Part shown: piece after piece, positions 36,315-45,305 of the stretch
How the letters are laid out: each line of letters begins with the position of its first letter
Position numbering within the stretch: the first letter of the stretch is position 1
NCBI GenBank assembly: GCA_022447225.1
Contig: JAKVAZ010000009.1
Location: 1-64,000, forward strand
DNA: 64,000 nucleotides
Reading direction: 5' to 3'
Source: Fuerstiella sp.
GTDB lineage: Bacteria; Planctomycetota; Planctomycetia; Planctomycetales; Planctomycetaceae
Notes under the pieces: generated by a model
Databases searched by the model: none
What the model saw: only the letters and a program-made list of their open reading frames with translations
What the model was told of the DNA's origin: nothing
Position numbers and translations under genes: made by a program

Positions 36315-37310
36315 ATGAACCCCTCAGAACTTCCGGAATTGAACGCGGCTCTGACGGCAGTGCGTCAGGCAGCAGTTGTCTGTCGATCCGTTCAGGCATC
36401 GATGGATCCGGATGCTTTGAAAAAGAAAGACAGCAGTCCGGTAACCGTAGCCGACTTTGCGAGTCAGGCTCTGATTTGCAGGCAGCTACAGCAGGAGTAT
36501 CCGAACGATCCGGTGATCGGAGAAGAAGGAGCCGACCAACTGCGTAAACCCGAAGGGGGGGCGTTTCTGCGGCTTGTCCATCAGGAATGTGTCGCAGCCG
36601 GCGAACCCTGTTCTGTCGACGATGTCTGTGACTGGATCGATCGCGGTCAGCAGTCCGCCTATTGCTCTCGATTCTGGACACTCGACCCGATCGATGGCAC
36701 CAAAGGCTTTCTGCGAAAAGATCAATACGCCATCTCACTGGCTCTGATCATTGACGGGACCATCGCGCTGGGAGTTCTTGGATGTCCCGGTCTGCCTGTC
36801 AATTCTGGCGAACCGGACGGGGCCTGCGGTGTCCTCGCATGGGCTGTTCAAGGGAAAGGCAGCTGGATGGTTCCTCTGGATTCTGCCGAATCGCCTCCCC
36901 GGAGACTCCACGTCACGGATACACAACAGGCATCCGCCGGCCGGTTCTGTGAATCAGTCGAATCCGGCCATAGTTCGCACGACTGGTCAGGCAAAATTGC
37001 TTCTGTTCTGAACATCACACGAGAGCCATTCCGAATTGACAGCCAGTGCAAATACCTCGCCGTGGCCCGGGGAGATGCCGATATCTATCTCAGGCTGCCC
37101 ACGCGCAGGGACTATCAGGAAAAGATCTGGGATCATGCCGGCGGCGTGATCCTGGTAGAAGAAGCCGGTGGTTGTGTCACGGACATTCATGGAATCCCGC
37201 CGGAATTCAATCATGGCCGGACACTGTCGACCAACGAAGGAATGATCGTAACAAACGGCCGGTTTCATCAGCGGGTGGTCGACGTGGTTGGCACGTGCGC
37301 ACCGGCCTGA
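36315..37310 (+). CDS. 3'(2'),5'-bisphosphate nucleotidase-like (CysQ/HAL2 family)
   Basis: Enzymes of this inositol-phosphatase-fold family dephosphorylate 3'-phosphoadenosine 5'-phosphate, the by-product of sulfate activation and sulfotransferases. The 331-residue product has the metal-binding residues in VADFASQ (D47), IGEEGAD (E70, E71), DPIDGTKGF (D124, D127) and a C-terminal KIWDHAGGVILVEEAGG. This last block is the WDxAAG motif. The length and the GFLRKDQYAI wording resemble HAL2-type nucleotidases more than inositol monophosphatases. The frame is open upstream inside the MFS gene, but ATG 36315 starts the conserved domain. The following SLC13 permease, 113 bases downstream, fits a link with sulfate. 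Confidence 0.88.
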   Translation: MNPSELPELNAALTAVRQAAVVCRSVQASMDPDALKKKDSSPVTVADFASQALICRQLQQEYPNDPVIGEEGADQLRKPEGGAFLRLVHQECVAAGEPCSVDDVCDWIDRGQQSAYCSRFWTLDPIDGTKGFLRKDQYAISLALIIDGTIALGVLGCPGLPVNSGEPDGACGVLAWAVQGKGSWMVPLDSAESPPRRLHVTDTQQASAGRFCESVESGHSSHDWSGKIASVLNITREPFRIDSQCKYLAVARGDADIYLRLPTRRDYQEKIWDHAGGVILVEEAGGCVTDIHGIPPEFNHGRTLSTNEGMIVTNGRFHQRVVDVVGTCAPA

Positions 37311-37423
37311 TCTGCAGAAACTCACGGACGTCGCCCCGAGCAATCGGTGGACTCACATTTTTTTTCAGCAAACCACTCAGGCTGGTGCCCGATTACCAGC
37401 GTTAAGCCCTGGAATCAGATCGC

Positions 37424-39223
37424 ATGGAATGGCTGGCTGTTACTGTCACGCTGTTGGTCATTGTCGCTTCAATTGCCGGCATCATGCTGTACCGGTTCCC
37501 GGCAGACATCACTCTGCTGGGCGGCCTGACCCTGCTGCTGATTTATGGTGTGTTTGACCCGGTGAACGGACTGAGTGTCGAGGACGGATTGAAGGGGTTC
37601 GCAAACCCGGGCGTACTGACAGTCGCAGTTCTGTTTGTACTTGCTGACGGGCTGTACCGCACCGGTGCCTTTGAATGGATCGGACTACAGCTGTTGGGCG
37701 TGCCGAAAAGTCGGCTGTCAGCTCAGATGAGAGCTATGGTCCCTGCCGCAATCCTGAGTGCGTTTCTGAACAATACCCCCGTGGTGGCGCTGATGATGCC
37801 CATTATCAACGACTGGTCACGAAAATATCGCATCTCCGTCAGCCATTTGTTCCTGCCGCTAAGCTACGCGGCCATTCTGGGCGGCACCTGCACGTTGATT
37901 GGGACCAGCACTACGATCGTGATCAACAATCAACTGAGTCGGGACATGCAACTGTCAATGTTCGAACTGTCCATTATTGGAGTTCCCGCACTGGTTGTTG
38001 GTCTGGGATTCATCGCAGCCGCCACCCAATGGCTGCTGCCCGAACGCCGGCCTGCATTTACTGCGATGGACGACCCTCGTGAATACACGGTTGAAATGAT
38101 TGTACAGGAAGGCAGTCCGCTGGTGGGCAAGTCGATTGAAGCTGCCGGTCTGCGTCATCTTTCCGGCATGTATCTGATGGAAATCAACCGAAACGGAACG
38201 GTGATTCCTGCGGTCGGTTCAGAAACGGTGCTGCAGGCCAGAGACCAGCTGGTCTTCGTTGGAATTGTCACATCTGTGGTAGACCTCCAGAGAATACCGG
38301 GGCTGGAACCTGCTATTGATCCACTGTTTCAACTGGACGGTCCGCGATCTCTGCGAAGTCTGGTGGAGGCTGTGGTCTCCACCAGCTATCCGTTCCTGCG
38401 GATGACAGTCCGGGATTCAGAATTTCGTTCTCACTACAATGCGGCCATTATCGCTGTCAGTCGTGACGGTGTTCGACTCACAGAAAAGATCGGCGATATT
38501 CGTCTGGAGCCAGGCGACACAATTCTGCTGGAAGCCAGTGACGGATTTGCCAAACAACAGCGCAACTCGCGACATTTCTTTCTGGTCAGCGAAGTTCAGG
38601 ATTCCAGTCCGGTTCGTCACGAATATGCCTGGACCGCCCGCCTGTTGATGTTCAGTTTTGTACTGGCAGCGTCTGTTCTGACCCGGTGGCTGCCCGGCAG
38701 CACCGCTACCCTGCTGGCTGCCCTGCTGGCTGCCCTGCTGATGATTCTTTTTCGATGCACACGCGCCAGTGAAGCGCGACGATCGATTGACTGGAATGTG
38801 ATCACAGTCATGGCAGCGGGCATCGGAATCGGAAACGCCATGGATGTCTGCGGCGCCGATGACTTTATCATACAGCAGCTCACTCTCGTGGTAGGTCAAA
38901 ACCCATACATCATGCTCACGGCCGTGTTCGTCATCGCATCATTGCTGTCAAACATGATTACCGCCAAGGCGGCTGCCATTATAACACTCAATATTGCTCA
39001 GGCTGCCTCCGAGTCACTTGGCACCCAGTTTGCCCCCTTTGCGGTGACGGTGATCATGGGTTGTGCCGCATGTTTTGCCACTCCATTTGGCTATCAAACC
39101 AACATGATGGTCTACGGTCCGGGTGCTTATCGTTCCAGTGATTATCTGCGACTGGGCGTTCCGCTCACCATTCTGGTTGGTCTTGTCACTCTACTGATCG
39201 CGCCGGTGGTCTGGCCTTTCTGA
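37424..39223 (+). CDS. SLC13-family (DASS-like) permease with two RCK_C domains
   Basis: This 599-residue permease has the layout of bacterial SLC13-type transporters: about five N-terminal helices, two soluble TrkA_C/RCK_C domains (about 220-290 and 310-395), then about six C-terminal helices. Transport-core signatures are SAFLNNTPVVALMMPII and GTCTLIGTSTTIVINNQ in the first half, and SNMITAKAAAIITLN and CAACFATPFGYQTNMMVYGPG in the second. Relatives carry sulfate or di- and tricarboxylates with Na+. The CysQ-like gene beside it makes sulfate attractive, but that is inference. A 12-bp in-frame repeat (38711-38734) encodes LLAALLAA in a membrane helix. ATG 37424 fits the hydrophobic N terminus. 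Confidence 0.88.
   Translation: MEWLAVTVTLLVIVASIAGIMLYRFPADITLLGGLTLLLIYGVFDPVNGLSVEDGLKGFANPGVLTVAVLFVLADGLYRTGAFEWIGLQLLGVPKSRLSAQMRAMVPAAILSAFLNNTPVVALMMPIINDWSRKYRISVSHLFLPLSYAAILGGTCTLIGTSTTIVINNQLSRDMQLSMFELSIIGVPALVVGLGFIAAATQWLLPERRPAFTAMDDPREYTVEMIVQEGSPLVGKSIEAAGLRHLSGMYLMEINRNGTVIPAVGSETVLQARDQLVFVGIVTSVVDLQRIPGLEPAIDPLFQLDGPRSLRSLVEAVVSTSYPFLRMTVRDSEFRSHYNAAIIAVSRDGVRLTEKIGDIRLEPGDTILLEASDGFAKQQRNSRHFFLVSEVQDSSPVRHEYAWTARLLMFSFVLAASVLTRWLPGSTATLLAALLAALLMILFRCTRASEARRSIDWNVITVMAAGIGIGNAMDVCGADDFIIQQLTLVVGQNPYIMLTAVFVIASLLSNMITAKAAAIITLNIAQAASESLGTQFAPFAVTVIMGCAACFATPFGYQTNMMVYGPGAYRSSDYLRLGVPLTILVGLVTLLIAPVVWPF
38711..38734 (+). repeat. 12-bp in-frame tandem duplication inside the permease gene
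   Basis: CTGCTGGCTGCC occurs twice in a row (38711-38722, 38723-38734), followed by a partial third copy CTGCTG. It encodes LLAA repeated within a transmembrane helix, so copy-number change would alter helix length by four residues without breaking the frame. Confidence 0.85.
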
Positions 39224-39519
39224 TCCTCTTTCAGGGTCTGTGTATGATTCGTCTGTGAGCCATTGAACATCCCTTTGTCCGCGTTATCGTTTATTCTGTG
39301 AAACAATTAGATTTGATTACGGCGAATAATCAGACGGGCACCGGGTCAGTATCCATTACCTTAATACCGGCAACATGCGAACCGGCTGCTATGTGTCGCG
39401 CCGGCACTTAGGTTCCCCACCATCCACTCTACGTTCGCTCGACGGACGGGCGTCATTCGTGATGACGCCGTGGATACAGCCAATTCATGCTGACACACCA
39501 AAGAATTCAGAGAGATTTC

Positions 39520-40080
39520 ATGATTCCTGCCACAAAATTTGAATCCGGACTGACGTACGAGTCATTCCTCACCCAATTTGCGACAGACGAACAAAAGACG
39601 CGATGGCGCACAATTCACGAACAGGTCAGTCTCACAGAGGAGCAGCGAAACCTGCTGTCCGGTTTTGTCCGTGACATGCGGGTACTGGTTCTCGCCGGAG
39701 CCTGGTGCGGGGACTGTGTCAATCAATGTCCGATCTTCGACCATTTCGCAACAGCCACCGACAGAATTCACATTCGCTATTTCGACCGTGATGAACATGC
39801 TGATCTCGCTCAAATTCTTTCGACCTGCGGGGCCGCGCGTGTGCCTTCAGTATTGTTTTTAAGTGAAGATCACCAGATTTGCGGTCGTTACGGCGACCGA
39901 ACACTGGCCAAATACCGGGAGATGGCGGCCACACAACTGGGAACCGCCTGCCCGTCAGGAATCGCCGCAGCAGAAACATCATTGTTGCGGCAGGTTACCC
40001 AGGAATGGCTGAATGAGTTTGAGCGGATTCAGCTGATGCTGCGATTGTCCGGACGTCTTCGAAAACTCCACAACGATTAA
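39520..40080 (+). CDS. Thioredoxin family protein (WCGDC active site)
   Basis: This 186-residue cytosolic protein has a thioredoxin fold with the active site W62-C63-G-D-C66 after VLVLAGA. A third nearby cysteine, C70, lies in VNQC. The middle includes IRYFDRDEHADLAQ, and ARVPSVLFLSED supplies the cis-proline. This pattern matches the Thioredoxin_9-like group of small bacterial thiol proteins with CGDC. It would reduce or oxidise protein disulfides; the partner is unknown. ATG 39520 is preferred over the upstream start at 39487 because AGAGAG precedes it at suitable distance. The gene stands alone. Confidence 0.85.
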   Translation: MIPATKFESGLTYESFLTQFATDEQKTRWRTIHEQVSLTEEQRNLLSGFVRDMRVLVLAGAWCGDCVNQCPIFDHFATATDRIHIRYFDRDEHADLAQILSTCGAARVPSVLFLSEDHQICGRYGDRTLAKYREMAATQLGTACPSGIAAAETSLLRQVTQEWLNEFERIQLMLRLSGRLRKLHND

Positions 40081-40277
40081 ATCGACAGCTGCCGACCTGC
40101 ATGACTGTCTTCTCATCGGCGTCCATTAATATTTGCAGGGCGACCCGGGTAGTTGTATGGCACTCATCCTGAGTGCATGAGCAAAGCGGGACCTTGGTGT
40201 CATCCGGTTCCGCCACCTATACCCGCCGCGCAGCCGAGTCACAGGACTATAAGCTGGCCGCGGCCGTGGACCGGAAA

Positions 40278-40877
40278 TCAGCGTCCCTGTCCCGGATAGA
40301 TCCGGTCTTCCGTAATAACTTTGTCCATCAGGACGTCATGCTCGGCAACCGGTATTTCGTCCAACATCTGACACTCAAACGCCAGTGCGATGATTTGTGT
40401 GTCTGTCCTCACATGTTTCAGCAGTTTGTCATAATATCCCCTGCCGGATCCGACTCGACCGCCGCGGACGTCAAATCCGATTCCGGGTACGATGATCACA
40501 TCCGGTTCTTCCAAACTGACCTGTTTGTCCGGAAGGTTTCGAAGATTTTCACGAGGTTCCGGAATCTGGTACCTGCCGGTTTCCAGCTCATCCAGACCCG
40601 CCAGACGGAACAGCTCCAGCTCACCGCGGTCGTTGCACCAGGGCACAACGATCGTCTTTCCGCTGTGGAGCGCATCCGGAAGAAACTGACGCGTACGTAC
40701 TTCACTGCGGACATCGATGTAAAACATGACGCTGGACGCGGTGGCATATTCGGGCAGCGACATGAATGCCCCCACAATACGGGCACTCAGTTCATCTTTG
40801 TGCTGCTGATCGTCCCGCCGGGAAAGGGCAGTGCGACGGATTTGCTTTTTGAGGTTTCGGACATCTCTGAAAGTCAT
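40278..40877 (-). CDS. 5-formyltetrahydrofolate cyclo-ligase
   Basis: This enzyme (5,10-methenyl-THF synthetase) converts 5-formyl-THF and ATP to 5,10-methenyl-THF in folate one-carbon metabolism. The 199-residue product has the N-terminal LKKQIRRTALSRRD, which includes the ATP-binding basic residues, then FYIDVRSEVRTRQFL, the substrate site VPGIGFDVRGGRVGSGRGYYDKLL, and the C-terminal ALAFECQMLDEIPVAEHDVLMDKVITE. The frame is open to 41039, but ATG 40877 gives the family length and N terminus. A symbol such as fau or mthfs is used in different organisms, so none is given. Confidence 0.93.
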   Translation of the reverse strand: MTFRDVRNLKKQIRRTALSRRDDQQHKDELSARIVGAFMSLPEYATASSVMFYIDVRSEVRTRQFLPDALHSGKTIVVPWCNDRGELELFRLAGLDELETGRYQIPEPRENLRNLPDKQVSLEEPDVIIVPGIGFDVRGGRVGSGRGYYDKLLKHVRTDTQIIALAFECQMLDEIPVAEHDVLMDKVITEDRIYPGQGR

Positions 40878-41353
40878 CCCGCAATCCCTGATTCGCCGGA
40901 GTCCTATGATATCACATGCACTCCTGACCGGACCGACGCGCGTTGAGGAGAAAACAGCCACAGTCGATGACAGTACTTCCGATGACAGTTTCCCGGAAAA
41001 CACGGTTCCCGACCGGCAGCCTGCCCTGTCAGTGGCCATGCCCCAACCCGGGATGGAGCATGGAGGTTCCGATCACTTTCTAACACCGTGAGGGAAACGA
41101 TTCAACGAGCACACCCAAACACGGTTCGGATCTTGTGATTCCGGGCGAAACAGACAAATACGGCGGGGACTGTTCCCCGAAATTCAGCGGAACATTTATT
41201 CGAAGATGGACTCACAAAACCGGGAACATCCTTTCTGCGTCTGCATGGCGACTGTGATATTGCAGATGAGTGTCTCTGCTGAAACAATGGCGTCCGCAGT
41301 CCGTCTGATGTTTTGCCCCTCGCGCAGCACATGGTTTGATTTCCGAACGACAC
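40878..41353. other. Divergent intergenic region with a short direct repeat
   Basis: Between the divergent cyclo-ligase and PDZ-protein genes. CGATGACAGT occurs twice, at 40965-40974 and 40980-40989, with a 15-bp period. It could be paired binding sites or chance. No gene is supported. Confidence 0.35.
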
Positions 41354-42535
41354 ATGAAGTTTGTCACCCTGTTAATAATGTGTCTCCTCTGCAGCGTTTC
41401 TGTCTGTGCGGTAACGCGTGGCACAGATGACCGGACAATCGATTTGAAGGCAGTGCTGTTGCAGTTGAATTCTCCTGACTTCGCAACACGGGAGTCAGCT
41501 CAGGTTCAACTTAGAAAACTCGATGAACATCAGATCGCGTTGCTGGCAGATCATGCAAAGACACAGCCGGCCGCCGAAACCGCCGTGCGTTGTGTGCGTG
41601 CTCTGGAGTATCATTTTTTAAGCAATAATACGACGGCCGCCAGGACCGCATGGGAGGGCCTTGAGTTATTGCCCGGTTCGGAGCGGCATCTGGTTCGTGA
41701 AGAAGCGCTCTGGGTGCTGTCAAACCACTGGGAGATCCGCGGAAAGCTGACAATAAAAGAACTGCGACGGCTCGGCGTTTCCGTTTTGCTTCCGGAGGTT
41801 GCTGCCGCAGCACAGGCTGTCCACGCTCGCCGTCGCATCAATCAGGGAAAACGACCGCAGAATGCGTTACCGAGAATATTGTTCAACAATCAGAACTCGA
41901 TACCGAAAAGCATTCAGGTGTTTTTTACCGACAGATGGCAGGGCGATGCATCAACGGTGAGATTACTCCGACGTCTTCCGGGGATTGAAGCACAGAAAAA
42001 TCCAGGTTTTGGTGCAGTTGCCGGTGCCGGTCGACGACGGCCGGGTGGCCGCAACCAGGGGGCTCAGCCACCGGTGGTGGTCTTTCTGATTGATGGAAAC
42101 AGCCTCGATCGCGACTCAGAAACATGGATCAAAGGAATCTTCGGCCAGCGTGTGCAGGAACGCGGTGAGGTCATGCTGGGAATCACCGGAAGTGGTGTTG
42201 CTGCCGGTACGGGCTGTCATATTCGATCGGTCGTACCGTTTGGATCGGCTGACGCAGCAGGACTGATGAGTGGGGATGTGATCACCGCTGTGGCTGACCG
42301 CGAAATCGCAGGATTCGACGATCTTGTTAGTGAATTGCGCAATTTCGCAGCCGGCAACTCAGTCGAAGTCCTTGTCAACCGCGTAACCATCGGTAACGCG
42401 GGCAGAACAAATGTCTCACTCTCGATTCCCGTTCGACTGCGAAGTTGGCAGGACTATGTCCACGCGGTGGAAACCACGGCCAGCGAACCGAAATCGCCCG
42501 TCGAACCACCGGATGCTGCCAATACGGTGCCATGA
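41354..42535 (+). CDS. Secreted PDZ-domain protein
   Basis: The 393-residue product starts with a signal peptide (MKFVTLLIMCLLCSVSVCA). Residues 35-155 are helical repeats resembling HEAT-like or ARM-like units (LNSPDFATRESAQVQLRKLDEHQIALLADHAK). A Gly/Arg-rich linker (GAGRRRPGGRNQGAQ) follows at about 225. Residues about 270-365 form a PDZ domain with MLGITGSGVAAGTGCHIRSVVPFGSADAAGLMSGDVITAVADREIAGFDDL. PDZ domains bind peptide C termini. The protease serine that would make it an HtrA-type enzyme is absent, so it is probably a non-catalytic periplasmic factor. ATG 41354 is chosen because the signal peptide starts there. Confidence 0.82.
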   Translation: MKFVTLLIMCLLCSVSVCAVTRGTDDRTIDLKAVLLQLNSPDFATRESAQVQLRKLDEHQIALLADHAKTQPAAETAVRCVRALEYHFLSNNTTAARTAWEGLELLPGSERHLVREEALWVLSNHWEIRGKLTIKELRRLGVSVLLPEVAAAAQAVHARRRINQGKRPQNALPRILFNNQNSIPKSIQVFFTDRWQGDASTVRLLRRLPGIEAQKNPGFGAVAGAGRRRPGGRNQGAQPPVVVFLIDGNSLDRDSETWIKGIFGQRVQERGEVMLGITGSGVAAGTGCHIRSVVPFGSADAAGLMSGDVITAVADREIAGFDDLVSELRNFAAGNSVEVLVNRVTIGNAGRTNVSLSIPVRLRSWQDYVHAVETTASEPKSPVEPPDAANTVP

Positions 42536-42979
42536 TACTGTCCTCAGAAGGAAAACAGACGCCCGGATGCGCATTCCGTGTGCCTGCTGTGAGACAGAAA
42601 TACCCCCTTTCACCTGCGTTCATCACCGAATCTGCAGGTTTAGCAAGAACATCTCCGTCCCGCCGCGCGTGGAAGTTTCAGTGAACCTGAGTTGCGCTGC
42701 CATCCGGACGACTCTAACCGAACAAGACAACACTCACGACACGATATCACAGACCGTTGAGCACAGGATTCAGCAAGGAAGCTGATTGTCCGATACTGGA
42801 ACCGGACCTATGATGGCATGGGCCCGTTCTGTACGAAGGAGTCTGTTCTGTAAACAGTTAAATCGCGTTGCCTGGTTGTTATCGACTGAGCACCGGACGC
42901 AACCCGTAGACTCCGGTAAGCGTCACTTCAATTCGGTTTTCGCTCAGACATTGAGTGAAATCGGTGTCTGAACTCTGCG
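42536..42979. other. Intergenic region
   Basis: Between two rightward genes. No repeat, hairpin or convincing coding frame is seen. Confidence 0.35.
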
Positions 42980-44908
42980 ATGGAAGCTACTGCGGTGAGC
43001 GCAACACACGCTGATCCCAATTCCGGAGCCCGCGACACCGGCAGCGATGCCGGGTGGCTCAACGATGTACCGGCATGGGGGCTTAGTCTGCTGGTTCATG
43101 GCCTGCTGGCCCTGGGCCTGGGCAGCGTGAGTATGGTCATTGTGGCCGAATCCCGTCTGGACTTGACGTCGACCGTTCCTGCTGAAGAACCATTGATCCC
43201 TGAGTATGTGATTGACACGGAAATTACCCAGGTCATCGGTACCAACAGCCCCATGAAGATACCCGGAGCTTCGCTGGCGATTGCTCAGACTTCCGGTCTG
43301 GAATCCCATCCCGATCAGATGCGGTACATTGAAGAGGAAATTAGCCCCGCTCTGCCAATGGTGGCGACTCTTCCCGTTCCCAGCGAAGCTGAACTGCTGG
43401 AGCCCGTTGATCTGATGGGAACGACGGAACATCCTGGTGGAACCGAGGGTGCGATCGATCGTATTACCTGGGAAATTGCAGCTTCATTACGTGAGCGCAA
43501 AACCATCGCAGTCTGGCTGTTTGACGAATCATTGTCGCTCAGTAAACGTCGATCCGTCATCGCCGACCGATTTGAAGCAATTTACGAACAGCTTGGTCAG
43601 CTGAATGTCAACGTCGACGAAAATTTGACATCCGGAATCGTCGGTTTTGGCGCAGACGTTCACATGCTTCAGGGAACTCCGATTCGTGCCGGCAACGAGC
43701 TGATCGAAACGATCCGCAGTATCAAAAGTGACCAAACCGGTCAGGAATTCGTGTTCACTGCAGTGGACCGGGCGCTGCGAACGTTTTTGAAACACAAAAA
43801 GGAACAACGTGCCAATCTGATGTTCATCCTGGTCACTGACGAACGCGGAGACGATTTCGGCGAACTGGAACAAATCATCCGCAAATGTGCCAGAAGCGGT
43901 ACCCGTGTTTACTGCATCGGAAACTCGGCCGTTTTCGGTCGTGAAAAGGGATTCGTTCGCTACACGTGGGAATCCAACGGCGACCGGTTTGTCGAAGACC
44001 TCCCGGTCGACCAGGGCCCCGAAACGGCAATGGTCGAATCACTGCAGGTGCCGTTCTGGACAGGCAGCCCACGGAATCTTGCCCGCATGTCTTCCGGATT
44101 CGGCCCCTACGCCCTGACCCGTCTGTGTGCGGAAACCGGCGGCATATATTTTATCGCCGATCAGACCACCGGACCTCGCTTTGACCCGTCAGTCATGCGG
44201 CAATACGCCCCGGACTATCGGCCGCAGCGTGAATATGAAAAACAATTGTCATCTAACAGGGCAAAAGCGGCGCTGATTGAAGCTGCCGGCAGCAGCATCC
44301 CTGAAGATTCTGTTTCCCAGCCGCAGCGACGCTTTCTGGCCACAACTGACGCCGTGCTCAAACAGCAGATCACCGAAGCACAGAAACCGCTGGCAAGGCT
44401 CGACTATTATCTTAAACAGCTGCATCAAATTCTGGAGCGCGGTGAAAGCGACCGTCACAGGCTCGATACAGATCGCTGGAGAGCCAGTTACGACCTCGCA
44501 ATGGGACGAGTACTGGCGATGCGTGTTCGGGCATTTGGCTACAATTCAATGCTTGCCCAGATGAAATCCAACCCCCGATCCTTCCGACAACAAGGTTCCA
44601 ATCAGTGGATTCTGACTCCGTCCGAATCCAGTGATGCCGGCGCCCGAGTCAAAAACCTGCACAATTCTGCCGCCGAATATCTTAGTCGGGTCATAGATGA
44701 ACACCCGTCGACCCCCTGGGCCTGGCTGGCCAGAGCCGAACTTGAACAACCGCTTGGCTGGAACTGGAATGAAGCAACGGTGCAGGTGACCCCAACTCGA
44801 CCAGGCAACAACAACAATCGACCTCAATTTGCTCCTGAGGACAGTCAGCGCCGCCGCCAGCAGCGGGAACGTGATCAGCGACGAGAGGACACACGGCCAA
44901 AACTTTAA
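42980..44908 (+). CDS. Membrane-anchored von Willebrand factor A domain protein
   Basis: This is a 642-residue protein. It has a short polar N terminus and one hydrophobic segment (VPAWGLSLLVHGLLALGLGSVSMVIVAE, about 30-57), which looks like an inner-membrane anchor of TonB type. A vWA domain follows at about 170-340 (KTIAVWLFDESLSLSKRRS, then NLMFILVTDERGDDF). The MIDAS motif reads DESLS, so the first Asp and both Ser are kept. The region after about 345 has a helical part with KQLHQILERGESDRHRL, and the last 40 residues are an unusual low-complexity tail rich in Asn, Gln and Arg. It is similar in architecture to proteins common in planctomycetes. No catalytic motif is visible. Confidence 0.82.
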   Translation: MEATAVSATHADPNSGARDTGSDAGWLNDVPAWGLSLLVHGLLALGLGSVSMVIVAESRLDLTSTVPAEEPLIPEYVIDTEITQVIGTNSPMKIPGASLAIAQTSGLESHPDQMRYIEEEISPALPMVATLPVPSEAELLEPVDLMGTTEHPGGTEGAIDRITWEIAASLRERKTIAVWLFDESLSLSKRRSVIADRFEAIYEQLGQLNVNVDENLTSGIVGFGADVHMLQGTPIRAGNELIETIRSIKSDQTGQEFVFTAVDRALRTFLKHKKEQRANLMFILVTDERGDDFGELEQIIRKCARSGTRVYCIGNSAVFGREKGFVRYTWESNGDRFVEDLPVDQGPETAMVESLQVPFWTGSPRNLARMSSGFGPYALTRLCAETGGIYFIADQTTGPRFDPSVMRQYAPDYRPQREYEKQLSSNRAKAALIEAAGSSIPEDSVSQPQRRFLATTDAVLKQQITEAQKPLARLDYYLKQLHQILERGESDRHRLDTDRWRASYDLAMGRVLAMRVRAFGYNSMLAQMKSNPRSFRQQGSNQWILTPSESSDAGARVKNLHNSAAEYLSRVIDEHPSTPWAWLARAELEQPLGWNWNEATVQVTPTRPGNNNNRPQFAPEDSQRRRQQRERDQRREDTRPKL

Positions 44909-45305
44909 CACGGTGTCAACTGACAACTCAACACGCCCCGGCGACACAGTGCTTCTGATGACGCATCACAGATCACAGCGGAAGTGCTCGAGACCGTTCC
45001 GTATTCCGCTGTGACCCAACGATCCACGGAACGCAGTTCGTTCGGCAACATTCCGCAGATTCCTGCTGCTGTCGGCACACGCCCGCCCCCGGTGCGGCAC
45101 TTCCTGCCGATCCCCGAACCCCCGTCATCCCCTTTAGTTTCCGTTGCCTGCGTCACAGGCGATAGAAACACGGCGACTCCGCACAGCACCACAGATTCTA
45201 CTGTTGCGGATGCAGGACCTTTGACGATTATTTCTGCAGCGCTGCATTACGCACAACAGCGGCACCGGAACAGCGGCACCGGAAGCGTGACAGTTTTCGG
45301 GACTA
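44909..45305. other. Intergenic region with a 14-bp tandem duplication
   Basis: No supported gene. CAGCGGCACCGGAA is repeated in tandem at 45257-45270 and 45271-45284, about 20 bases before the possible TTG start of the MMPL gene and so likely in its leader. Confidence 0.45.
45257..45284 (+). repeat. 14-bp tandem duplication
   Basis: Two perfect adjacent copies of CAGCGGCACCGGAA. It sits in the 5' leader of the MMPL/RND gene. A copy change would alter leader spacing rather than a known protein. Confidence 0.9.

Noticed and set aside
40173-40946. 257-codon frame on the plus strand
   Set aside because: Antisense to the well-supported 5-formyl-THF cyclo-ligase.
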